A program made the translations under genes and the position numbers. Below the pieces are notes generated by a model. That model had not been told where the DNA came from. It was given only the letters and a program-made list of their open reading frames with translations, and ran no database searches. A DNA stretch of 64,000 nt from Cordia subcordata (lineage: Eukaryota > Streptophyta > Magnoliopsida > Boraginales > Cordiaceae), in the NCBI GenBank assembly GCA_028554755.1, contig JAPTOF010000006.1, forward strand, positions 5,202,501-5,266,500, in the 5' to 3' direction. This document shows, piece after piece, positions 45,989 through 57,889 of the stretch (position 1 is its first letter; each line of letters starts with the position of its first letter).

Positions 45989-48900
45989 ATGATGGCTAAT
46001 GGGATGCTTCCATTCCAATTCCTTCGCCTGACGAAGGATAATTACGATAATTGGGCAATTTGTCTAAAAGCCCTTCTTGGCTCTCAAGACGCTTGGGAGA
46101 TTGTAGAAAAAGGCTATACAGAACTGGATGAAGATGCAACCTTAAGTCAAACTCAAAAAGACATGTTGACAAGATCTCGTAAGAAAGATCAACAAGCTCT
46201 TTCTATCATCCATCTATGTTTGGATGAAACAATGTTCGAGAAGATTTCATGTGCCACCACCGCGAAGGAAGCATGGGAGATTCTCCAAAAATCCTAAAAG
46301 GGAGTTGACAAGGTGAAAAAGGTTCGTCTTTAGACGTTAAGAGGTGAGTTCAAATCTCTCCATATAAACGATACTGAATCTATATCAGATTATATTTCAA
46401 GAGTGTTGGTAGTTTCTAATAAATTAAAAAGATATGGAGAAGATTTGAAAGATGTCCGTGTAGTAGAAAAAATCATTCGTTCTTTGCATCCGAAATATGA
46501 ATATATTGTTGTAGCCATTGAAGAATCAAAAGATTTAGATACCATGTCCATTGATGAACTCATGGGTTCGTTACAATCCCATGAAGAAAGACATAAAAGG
46601 AAAGATAAAGAAGTTCTAGAAAAGGTTCTTCAAAGCAATCTTACTTTGAAGAAAAAAGAAAACTCCAATAATAATGGAGGCCAAAAAGGACATGGACATG
46701 GTCGTGGACAAAGAGGCCGAGGACGTGGCGGAAGAGGAGGATTTAATCAATCCAATCGAGAAGAGAACAACACACAAGGACCTAGGCGTGGAAGAGGCAA
46801 AGGAAAGTATGATAAATCGTCAATTCAATGTTACAATTGTCAGAAATTTGGGCATTCTTATGAAGAAAAAATCCAAAAGTTGTGGCTGAGAAAGCAAATT
46901 ACATAAAGAAACAAGAAGAAGAGGAGATAACATTGTTGATGACTCATCAAGGTAAACCTAATGGAGATGGGACTTCATGGTATCTTGATACAGCAGCTAG
47001 CAGTCACATGAGTGGAAAAAAGATTTTGTTTGCAAAGCTCAATGAAACTGTCAAGGGCAATGTAAAATTTGGAGATGGCTCGACGATCTCTGTAGATGGC
47101 AAAGGTAAGATTCTAATCCGTTTGAAAGATGGAAGGCATCGTCTTATTTCTGAAGTTTATTATGTGCCAAAATTAAAAAGTAATATTTTGAGTCTTGGCC
47201 AACTTCTTGAGAAAAATTACACAATTTTATTGGAAGATAAATATTGTGTAATAAAGGATGAAAATAATGTTTTGATAACAAAAGTGCCAATGACAAGAAA
47301 TAGATTGTTTATATTAAATATTCAGAATGATACAGTAAAATGTTTTAAAGCTCGTGTAAAAGAAACTTCTTGGCTTTGGCATTTGAGATTTGGGCGCATA
47401 AATTTTGAAAATTTGTCTTTGATGTCAAAAAAACAATATGGTGAATGGATTGCCTCTCATCAATCATCCGGAGCAAATCTGTGAAAGCTGTCTTATTGGG
47501 AAACAAGCTAGAAAAAGTTTTCCACATGAGGCTACATCAAGAGCAAGGGGGCCACTTGAACTTGTCCATACCAATATTTGTGGACCTATAAATCCAAGTT
47601 CCGATGGTAAAAATAAGTATTTTATTATTTTCATTGATGATTATAGTCATAAAACTTAGGTCTATTTCTTGAAAGAAAAATATGAAGCTTTTGAGAAGTT
47701 TAAGAAATTTAAGGCCTTTGTTGAAAAGGAAAGTGGCCACAAGATAAAAGCTTTGAGATCTGATAGAGGCGGAGAATTCACATCAAAAGAATTTGAAAGC
47801 TTTTGTGAAGATCAGGGTATTCGATGTCCTTTGATAGTTCCTCGATCGCCTCAACAAAATGGAGTTGTTGAGAGAAAAAATAGAGTGATTCTTGAGATGA
47901 TTTGGAGCATGTTGAAGACCAAAGGAATGCTGAAAGAATTTTGGGCTGAAGCTGTTGATTGTGCTGTGTATCTTTTAAATCGTAAGGCTACAAAAAGTTT
48001 TTCTAACAAGACACCATTAGAAACCTGGTATAAAAAGAAGCCTGGCATCAAGCATTTACGAGTTTTTGGATGCATAGCCTATGCTTATGTTCCAGATCAA
48101 GTTAGATCCAAGCTTGACGATAAGAGTCAAAAGCTTGTTTTTATTGGCTACGATAGACGCTCCAAAGGTTACCAGCTCTATAATCCTATTAGTGGAAGGA
48201 TTATTATTAGCAGAGATGTTCAATTTGATGAAGAAGCAAAATAGGATTGGGGTACTAATGAGCAAAAAGAAGATAAATTCTTGCCACTTCAAGAGCAAGA
48301 AGTAGAAGCAAATAGGGATTCTATCTCTCCAATTCCTACTCCAACTTCAAGTGCAATTCCAACTCCAACTCCATCTCCAACTATAGGTCAAGGAAACTCC
48401 TCTGCAACAATTTCAAATCCTGAAGAAAGAGCTCCTCGATATAGAAGTTTGAGTGAAATTTATGATGTAACTCGAAATTTAAACGATGAACTAACTCTCT
48501 TTTGTCTTCTTGCTGATTGCGAGCCAATAACATTCGAGAAAGCTGATAAGAATGAAAAATGGAGAGAAGCTATGGATGAAGAGATCAAGGCGATCAAAAA
48601 GATTAAGACTTGGGAGCTTGCGACTTTACCCAAAAGACATAAAGCCATTGGAGTAAAGTGGGTCTACAAAATAAAGAGGAATGCAAAAGGTGAAATAGAA
48701 ATATATAAGGCAAGACTGGTTGCAAAAGGCTATAGTTAAAGAGCTAGAATTGACTATGAAGAGGTATTTGCTCATGTTGCTCACTTGGAAACTATAAGAT
48801 TTATTATATCTTTAGCAGCTCAATATCGATGGAAAACTCATTAATTAGATGTGAAATCTGCATTCCTAAATGGTTTTTGGGATGAAAAGGTTTATATTGA

Positions 48901-50105
48901 ACAACCATTAGGTTATGTAGAGAAAGGATCTAAAAAAAAGGTTTTGAAGGTAAAAAAAGCCCTTTATGGCTTAAAACAAGGACCAAGAGCTTGGTATAGC
49001 GGAATTGATGAATACTTTCGTCATAATAATTTCTCTAAGGGTTCACATGAGCACGCTCTCTACACAAAGTGTCAAAATAGAGATATTTTGATTGTTTGCT
49101 TGTATGTGGATGACTTGATTTTCACTGGCAACAATCCAAGCTTATTTGGAGAGTTCAAAAAGACAATGGCGAAAGAGTTTGAGATGACTGATATAGGACT
49201 CGATGTCCTATTATCTTGGAATTAAGGTGAAGCAAACGGATGAAGGAATATTTATTTCTCAAGGAGGTTATGCAAAAGAAATCCTAACGAAGTTCGATAT
49301 GAAAAACTGCCAGCCTGTAAATACTCCAATCGCATGTGGAGTGCAATTATCAAGAGATGATGCGGAAGAACGAGTAGATCCAACATTATTCAAGAGTCTA
49401 GTTGGAAGCCTAAGGTACTTGACATGCACAAGACCTGATATTCTCTTTGCTGTAGGACTTGTAAGCCACTTTATGGAGGCTCCTACTAAGATACATCTCA
49501 AGGCTGCCAAGAGAATACTTCGATACATCAAAGGGACTCTTGATTATGGACTTTTATACTCTCAAAGCCATAATTTCAAGCTTGTGGGATATAGTGATAG
49601 CGATTGGGGTGGTGATCTAGATGACAGGAAAAGTACAACTGGATTTCTTTTCTTTATAGCGGATACTGCATTCACTTGGAGTTCCAAGAAACAATCCATT
49701 GTCACATTCTCAACATGTGAAGCTGAGTATGTGACTGCCACCTCATGTGTTTGTCATGCATTATGGTTAAAAAACTTGATGAAGGAGCTTAATATGTCTC
49801 AAAAAGAGCCTGTGCGGATCTATGTTGACAACAAGTCTGCAATTGCCTTGGTGAAAAATCTAGTCTTTCATGAAAGGAGCAAGCATATTGATACACGTTA
49901 CCACTTTATTCGAGAATGTGTCGTAAGGAAGAAAGTGAAGATAGAGCACGTGAAGTCTCAAAATCAGATTGCCGACATTTTAACAAAGCCCCTCAAGAGT
50001 GACGTATTCATCCAGCTGAGAGCTTTGCTTGGAATTACGAGAATCAAATCAAGTTTAAGGGGGATGTTAGAAAATAAACTTGATTTAGGATTTGTATATG
50101 TTTAG
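45989..50105 (+). pseudogene. copia gag-pol polyprotein, multiply disrupted
   Basis: Readable in pieces. GAG (45989-46870) has a damaged zinc knuckle ([10 protein letters not shown], final Cys lost at a frameshift near 46865). Protease is at about 46975-47020. Integrase (about 47360-48250) has its first catalytic Asp changed to Asn (HTNICGP, codon at 47573); the second Asp (RSDRGGEF) and Glu (NGVVERKN) remain. Reverse transcriptase (about 48520-49320) keeps YVDD. RNase H (about 49580-49960) has EAEYV and DNKSA intact. Stops lie at 46295, 46331, 47657, 48242, 48737 and 48842; frameshifts near 46865, 47438 and 49200. It cannot move autonomously. Confidence 0.95.
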
Positions 50106-50344
50106 GAGTCCTAATTATATTAGGATTAGTTTATTGGTTATTTTTCTAGTCAAATTAGGATTGATTTATTAGCTATTTTAATATGTAAAAGATTGGTTTA
50201 ACCAAATCCTATTTAGTTTTGAATTTCTAGAGCAGCCTATATATAGAGATGAGAGCTTTCAGTTGTATATGCCCAAGTTAGAAGAGATAATAAAGTTTAA
50301 TATATTCTCTCTATATACAAAATAGCCTCTTCCAATTTCTAACA
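50065..50344 (+). repeat. copia 3' LTR
   Basis: Starts TGTTAGAAAATAAAC, ends TTTCTAACA, and is directly preceded by the purine tract aaggggga. Confidence 0.95.
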
Positions 50345-51075
50345 AAGATAACTTGATACACGAAATTAGATCTTGTTATATCCAGGGTTTGAAAAAGAAT
50401 TAATTCATGAAAACTCATTTAAAAATTCATTGACATCAGAATATTAATGCAAAAAATTGGGGTTAATTAATTAATCATAGTAAACCGTGTCTGTCTATCT
50501 ATCATCAGATCGTTCCAGATTTTCAGTTCCTCATTAATATGGTTGACTATTTATTACAGGACATCAGCCACTGAAAGAGCTTCAAAAGAAAAGTGTTTTT
50601 ACGTATATTTCATTAATGCGTATATGATATATCAGAGTTTACAATATATACATGTGAGCATTAATGGATCAAACCTAAAAATTGACCGTTTTAAAGTCCG
50701 TATGCCAATTGTGATTAAGATTATTACAAGTGGCCATCAAGACGGTTACGTTCTACGTAAGATATTTCGAAATAAAATGCTGGTAAAATGATCACGTCTA
50801 TCATTAATTCATGCATGGAAACGTAAAAAAAGTCATGCATGCACTAAAGTGTCCTGTTCTTATTGGTACGTAGCTAACTACATTTGAATTAATTAATGTA
50901 CATGATAAATTGAAAGTGTTTTATTTTCTTTGTGTCTTTATGCTGTCTTGAAAACTGTCAGTGTGTTCTGTATACGTAGATATATCAAATTTCGCATGGC
51001 ATATAATTAATAGAGATGGTTCATGGGTTCATGAATATATGGACACATACTTTAATTTCACAAAGATGCAATTTA

Positions 51076-51197
51076 GAGGGTGTTTGACTTTGCGTATTTG
51101 GTGCTTATAAACACCTCAATAATAAGAAGTATGTGGAAAAGTACTTTTTTTTCTAGGTGCTTATAAGTACCCAAAATTAGCAAAGTCAAACACCCTT
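51076..51197. mobile_element. Tourist-like MITE in block B
   Basis: 122 bp with inverted ends GAGGGTGTTTGACTTTGC / GCAAAGTCAAACACCCTT and a TTA duplication (51073-51075, 51198-51200). Block A has the uninterrupted site 'gcaacttaagtgg' near 40290. Same family as 22266-22384. Confidence 0.92.
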
Positions 51198-51329
51198 TTA
51201 AGTGGACGTATAAATTGAGAATCAGTTGTGACTCTGTTTTACTCCGCAACGTATTTGAAATGTTATGGTATAACTTGTCCATGCAAAAGGCTTTGCCACT
51301 TATCTCTCCTATAATCTCCAGGCACAACA

Positions 51330-51875
51330 TGATCTCCGTATATCTAGTTTCTCATTTAGGTTTTCAAAATGGCAACAGAAATTATACATATAGCCTCGAT
51401 TGTGATAACACATGAAACAACAACATTTACGTGTGGCAATACATAGTAGTTACGATTTCCGAAACAAGCAATTTATCTTTGAACACAACATGATCTCCGT
51501 ATATCTAATTCCTTATTTAAGTTTTCTGCACCACAATGAAAGCCATTTACCCTTGATAGACAACAAAAGCTATTTCCCCTTGATAGCAATATTAAGGCCG
51601 ACATGTGACAGTAGTAGTTACGGTTTCCCAGACAAGCAATTTCATCTGCTACCAAAAAAAAAAAAAAAGCCTCAGATTCGACTTAATATGCTATTTGACA
51701 CCACAAAAAAGAGAAGAAGAAAACCACAAAAAAAGGGGGGGGGGGGAAAAAAGAGAGAGAGAGAGAGAGCCAAATGCCATTCAAACACAATAGATATAAT
51801 TTGCTTTAATTGATCACAAGAAATTTTTTTAAAAACAATAAAAACTACCTTGAATTCTTTGTGAAACATTAAGAA
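51330..51875. other. segment present in block B only
   Basis: No counterpart in block A between 'acatgatctc' and 'aatagaaactag' (near 40410-40430). It contains a partial internal repeat ('catgatctccgtatatcta' twice, 51328 and 51487), poly(A), poly(G) and (GA)n runs near 51650-51770. No gene. Confidence 0.5.
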
Positions 51876-52260
51876 CTAATAGAAACTAGTATAACTATAT
51901 TTGTGAAATATTCTAGACTAATTTGAATATTTAGTGTTTGCAACTATCTAGGTTAACCTAGGCGCCGACTTATCCATCTTTGTTAGGAGATATACAAATA
52001 CATCTTACTAAAAAAGAAAAAAGTTGAGTTTTGATACATTAATTGTTCAGTCAGGCTGTTTGGATAACAAAGTTTTCTGAACTTATTATATCAAGCAAAG
52101 CTAAAAAGCTGTTTTTGACTCCAAACTAACATTTAAAACTTTATTCATAATAATATAACTTGTCTTCTCGACAAAAAGGAATAATGATTAGGGGAAGCAT
52201 GGCCCTGATAGAGTAAGAATCCATTTTAAATTTGATATGATCTTCAAAAACTCAATAGCG

Positions 52261-55200
52261 ATGCCATTTGTTGATCGTGTCATAAGTCCTTAATGGTCTT
52301 TGCTTAAAATCTAGTTTTTAATTTAGTTGTCTAGAGTGTACTAATAAAGTAGATTTAGTTAGCGATGATGCTATTTCTAGAAAAAAAAGAAAAAAAAGAA
52401 AAACCAAGTGGTAGGGCCATCATCCCCATCTCCATCAGCCCAATATTGAGCCGCCACGCCTGGGAGGTAAGGATCTGTTTAAATTATAATATTATGAGTA
52501 AAATTTAATCGTTATAATTAACTTGTTAATAGTTGGTTATGAATTCAGTATGGGCAATTTATAATTGTAGCATATGAAGCGATCCTTAATCGAAAATGAC
52601 AATGTACTACACGTATGACGCAAAAGACAAAGAAATAGAAAAATCAGCCTCAAGTGGCTATCGTCCATTACTGAGACTTTTTTTTTTTTTTCCCTTTTGC
52701 TAAATTTGCAAGAATAGAACGTAAATGAACAATCCCCATGAATGTCCCAGCAATATGAACTGGGTCTAACACGATTCAGGAATGGAGTTCAGTTCCTGTG
52801 CCCTGCTTTGAGTTGATTGCGTTAACTTACCTAACAGTTGAGTTGTGGGGTCAGTCTTTCATTTAGGATTTTCTAATTAGTGGTCGGATTCTATTAAATA
52901 TTTAGTAATCAAATTTTATCAATTAGATTTCTTTTTTATATATATATATGAAAACCCAAAAGAAGAAGAAGACAGAACGTAGCTGAACAGCCATTGGAAT
53001 TTTTGAAAGCCATTGTTGTTCACGGCCCATCTCATTTCAAATGAAAACCTCCTCTCAACTGAAATATTAATGTCAAACACTAAATGTCAACATTAGCTAC
53101 ATCTAAATCATTATTTAAGCATTTGAAAATCAGTAGAATGTGATTGACTTGGCAGGTTTATGTGCTCGTCACTTTCACCTAGAAATTTTGATATCACGAG
53201 TTTGGAAAAAAAAATTCAAAACTCGTATTTTTAACGATTATTTCACAATTTGTTAATTTGGAATGATTAATGCATGTTGTATCCGTCGGGCCAACTACCT
53301 CCTCAAGATTAATTACTGTAAAGTTGGTATCTAACAGTTTGTCCAATCATCTATGAAACTTTCTATCTGTTATTTCACGCCCTACGTCGCTAATTTTTTA
53401 AGATTAATTTCAAAGCATGACTTTGGATTCATTTAGATTTATTGTTTTACGAAAAAATATTTTCCTGAAGGAAACATGATTCGGGAAGAAATAGTTAAAC
53501 ATGGAAAGATCCGAGCAACGTAGATCTTGTGGAATAACGTGTCTTGCAAAATAACGGGAGTTTGATACCGGTGTGCTACTCAAAGGCTCCCCGACACTCA
53601 AGTTAAAACGTATTTATGCAAGTGTATTAATGGAAAGATAGAAAACAGAGAAATATGTCTTTGTTTGGAAGTATTTCTGAAAATAGAAAGGCGATTCTCC
53701 CGAACACGGGCTATTATTCTATGCACACAGGTTATTTATACGAATTCTAAGGTGACACGTGTGAATGCATAAAGAAATTACGTGTTGGATCGTGGGGTTT
53801 GGAGTTAATCAATTATCAAAACATATTTTTTTACAATAAATATTTGACTTGGTTTAAAAAAATTAAAACATTCAAAATAATTTTAAGCTTAATATTTTTT
53901 TTTCACTTCAAGAAAGGCCAAAAGCCTGTTACAACATATATCTAGCAATAATTGATCCTTAGATCTACTCACACTAAAGTGAGAGACATATAACTTGACC
54001 ACTAGGTCTTTGGTTAGCTTAACATTTTCCATAGATCAAAATTTTTGTTTGTTAAAAAAACACTTTTTCAAAGTTATAAAAAAGATATTTTAAAAAGCCA
54101 ATTCAAATGAATTATTTATTTTCCCTTAATTCTCTGATGTAAGGGCTGTCTGAATTTGCTTTTTCATTAAAAAATACATTTAAATAAAACACTTGTCCTG
54201 TAATAATTAATTATTTTAAAACATTAATTTATATTCTTTCAAAAAATCAAAACTTCAAAGTTTTAAAAACATTTTTATAAACATTATATCAGTATCATTA
54301 CCATCAATGAAAACGAAAACCTGGTTATCCAAAGCAAACCAATCCAAATGATAACAATATACTTTCCTGTCCCGGGGACAGACATCATTGCTTATTCCAG
54401 AAAAGTTTATCCGAGTGCGATAGGGCAGTTTTTGACTCCTTCTAAGATATTTTCTGCCTAATCAATTCTTTTTTATCACTGATGCGATGCAATTTCATAT
54501 TATAATTGTTAAAGAGTTTTCTTGAAGATATTAAAACGTTGCCATCAATGAGAAAATGACTCAAATAATATTTACCGACACACAAGTGAGTTACCATCTG
54601 TTACTAAAGTTTATTTATTTTTGTGCACTAAGAAAATTTCAGACAAGTTGTACATAAAGCGTTTGGAATATGTAGCCGATCATCATAACCATCTCCATGG
54701 TGATATGAACTTTTAATTATTGTTGTTATCAAAGTGGCGTCTTTAATTTTTAGGTCAAAGAGAAATGTGTTGACCAGGATAAGTACCTATGGTTTAATTT
54801 CTTTGTACGTACTATGAGATAAATGGCTATGTTAGAGAAGATGATTAGTTCAGTCCTCAATTAAACTTTCTTTTTCATTTTTCTGTCCAATAATGCTTTT
54901 TTTCTTTTTTTATTCTAAAAGTGGTCGAAGATCAATCACAATTAGTCAAACTAATCAAGTCAATGCTATAATGTGTGTATCGTGAGAAATGTATGGTTTT
55001 ATAATAATTCAGACTTTTGCCCAAAATAATAATTCTTATTAACTATTTTAGAGTACTGAATTTTGCCTCCGAAAAATTATGTTTAGATGGCATAATTTTG
55101 TCGTGTTTCATTCTTGATTGCCTCTTAAATGCGGTTCTTTTGGTTGTTTAGTCTGATAATTAGTCTATCAATTTATATTATTCTAAATGGAAGTTTACTA

Positions 55201-57300
55201 AATGTCTTTATTAGTAAATTTTAAATAGAAAAAAGGAAAAAAAAACTATTGATTATATACTAGTGGCTTAAGCACGGAGATTCACAAATTTTTTGTATTT
55301 CTCTTTTCTTTTGACATTACTGAGGGGGGAAAACCTAAATTTCTTTTGAAATTGGGTTCATCAAAAAAGAAAAGAAAAGGGCCCACAAGAGGGTTATTCC
55401 AATATCAATCAAGAAGCTCAAAAATTCCATTTAGTACATAATAATTTAAACACCATCTTCAACATTTGAGAATCTTGAAGAAGTCAAATTTCCTGCTCCC
55501 TCAAATGATAATATACCAGAAAGATTTTTATTCCACTAAATTGGATTGTTACATAACCTCCACCACCTACCCCACTTCTTTTATTTATTAACTAATTTGT
55601 TTCTATATGGGAGCTTCACATATATCTAAAAATTAATTTGTATGCATATCTATGTGCTAGTTGTGTTATTCAAGTGTCTCAAGTATCTGCTAATTAGATA
55701 GCGCAGCATATTTACTGTAACCAACTAGAGTTAGATTGGCTGTTTCATATCTTGTTAGATGTATTTTTGTTATATGTTTAATTTATTTGTCAGTTATCGA
55801 AGTTTACTTTTTAATATGAGATACAATGTTGTACTATTTCGAAAAAATTAAAAATTATTAAACTTGTCCAAAACACAAAATGTGAGATATTATTAGCATA
55901 TGAAATAAGAATAGAGGGTCTACAGTGACTTAATAATTCTCGTTAGGCGTGTCAAACATACTCTTTCTACGTTTTTTCTACACAAATCCTCCGTATATGT
56001 GTGTTTGTTGCTCTCTCTAATTCTCTCTTTTTCTTAAAAATTTACAAGTATGTGTATATAGTTTGTGTTATGTTAGGTGTATATGTATATGTATATGTGT
56101 GTGAGTGTATATATATGTGTGTGTGTGTGTGTTATGTATGTATGTATGCTTATATGTATTAAAAGATTTATGTTTATTGATATGCTAATGAAGATTACAA
56201 GGGAAGAAGATAATGAGTAATACTAGAAATGTTGTGAACAAACGGTTGTGAAGAAATTATGAAAGAGTTGTAAATATTTATTATATATTATCAACTTATA
56301 TACATTATGAACTTATAATTCACAACTTATGAACAAAAAGTTATGAATCTTCATTTAAAAAAAAACTGCAAATATTTTATCATAGGCTTGTGAACATTTA
56401 GTTACTTTTTGTTAACCTATAGTTCTAAAATTTATGCACTTTCTATTATTATTTTGTAAAAATTATATATACTTCAAAATTTGTGAACATTCTATTAATG
56501 TTTAATAATATTCAGTTTTGAACTTATGAATACAGTGTTACATTTTTCAAAGAATGTAAATTTCGATTTGTTTAGTTTGATTTTTTTTTTGTGAACGTAT
56601 ATTTTGAAATTCATGAATATAAAATTATTAATTTTATTATTTTTTAAAAAGTCTAATTCTAAATTTCTTCAATTAAAAAAAAAATTTTGTAAATATTTAA
56701 TTGAAATTTATGGATATACAATTAGTACTTTTTAAATTCGTTTTTCACAATAAAAGAAAGTGAACCTCACGTGCCGCTAGGAGCACAGTGCTCGAAGAAC
56801 CAACCACAATGCTCATTGTGCATGGTACACACGCTGGAAAATACATACTTGTCCCAAAAATAGTAAGATATTTTTGTATTAAATTGTCGCATTAAAAAGA
56901 GAGAGAGAGAAAAAAAGTGTGCATAAAGATGAGGGATTTGTTTTTTTTTGCTAATTAAATCTTTTCTAATCGCGTGATTTCCCAATATAGAATTAAAAAC
57001 AAGTACAACCCAAAAAACTGGAACGTTTAATCGAAAAAATGGCCCTATTGTAAATTTTGGTTGTGTGCTAATACTCCATGACATTGACATTGTGCATTAA
57101 AAATTTTCTTTTGTTTTGAATTCGGATATTTCAAGCCTCTGTTTTGAATTAAGTATTCTCAAAATTATTTGATTAATTTTGGATTGAGAACGGTGAAGAA
57201 AAAATTTCTAATTTATGTTTTTTAAAATTTAAACTTGTGTTCTCAAGTTTCACCATCTCTTCCTAATCTCTCTGATTAATTTTCTTAAATCACAGTATAA
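52261..57300. other. AT-rich intergenic DNA, no gene seen
   Basis: Five kilobases without a supportable gene. There are A/T-rich fold-back remnants near 53860-54120 and 54130-54360 ('gggctgtctgaatttgc' and its approximate inverse). A GT/TA-rich microsatellite patch lies at about 56060-56160. Block-B homology ends at about 52260. Confidence 0.45.
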
Positions 57301-57301
57301 A

Positions 57302-57320
57302 TCTCTCTCTCTCTCTCTCT
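57302..57320. repeat. (CT)n tract in probable 5' leader
   Basis: CT repeat about 570 bp upstream of the RING-H2 start. Such tracts are frequent around plant transcription starts. Confidence 0.7.
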
Positions 57321-57889
57321 TTCTCTTTTATTCTCTCTACATATGGGGTATCTCAAATTTTCTCATAACTTCTCCAAATCAAACCAAATGTCTTTCACCA
57401 CCATTTAGAAAGAAGAACTCTTTCTGATACATGTATGTGTCTATAAACACATTTAAAGAATCTGTTTCGTGGGGGAAAAAAAAAAAAGATTGAAATTTTA
57501 TGAAGAAAAAGTACAAAGTAAATTCAAGAATTTTTTTTTAAAAAAATTTAATGGGTGAAAGTAGAAACAAACATGCCCAAGTGACACTCAGATGCAGGGT
57601 TTAGGTTCATATATGTTGATGAAGTTAATGAAGTGAGGTTATGCAGTGTAAAGTTTCAGTCTTTGTTGATTATGCAAGGTGGGTGTAGTGTGAAAATTTG
57701 AGTTTTTGAAGCTTTAGTTAGTTGCTTCTCTGGGTTTTTCAAGACATTAGTTTTAGTGTGTAGGTAGCTGACTTCATTTGTAAGGCTTGGTTTTGTTTCG
57801 TTTTGTTTGGTTTGGTTTTAGACTTGTAGTGGTTAAGCTAGAATTGATTGACTTGTGTTTTGGAGCAGACAAAATAGGAAGAAAAAAGA

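Larger units (their letters stand above)
45685..50344 (+). mobile_element. full-length, degenerate Ty1/copia retrotransposon
   Basis: 4660 bp, flanked by AAGAT on both sides (45680-45684, 50345-50349). The 37 kb block has the empty site ('ctatacaaggtaacttgat' near 39030). It has LTRs of 279 and 280 bp, a primer-binding site after the 5' LTR, a polypurine tract (aaggggga) before the 3' LTR, and domain order GAG, protease, integrase, reverse transcriptase, RNase H, which defines copia. The protease motif DTAAS resembles that of the tobacco Tnt1 group as I remember it. Confidence 0.95.
41780..52260. repeat. tandem duplication block B (contains the 43 kb UGT)
   Basis: Partner of block A, enlarged by the copia element (45685-50344), a Tourist MITE (51076-51197) and an unmatched ~545 bp segment (about 51330-51875). 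Its UGT exons downstream of codon 57 and their 3' flank resemble the 15 kb locus rather than block A. Block A similarity returns at about 45540. Confidence 0.85.

Noticed and set aside
53410..53760. Possible antisense LTR ('ggttatttatacgaattctaagg')
   Set aside because: A TATA-like and LTR-like feel only; no TG...CA ends or target duplication could be found.
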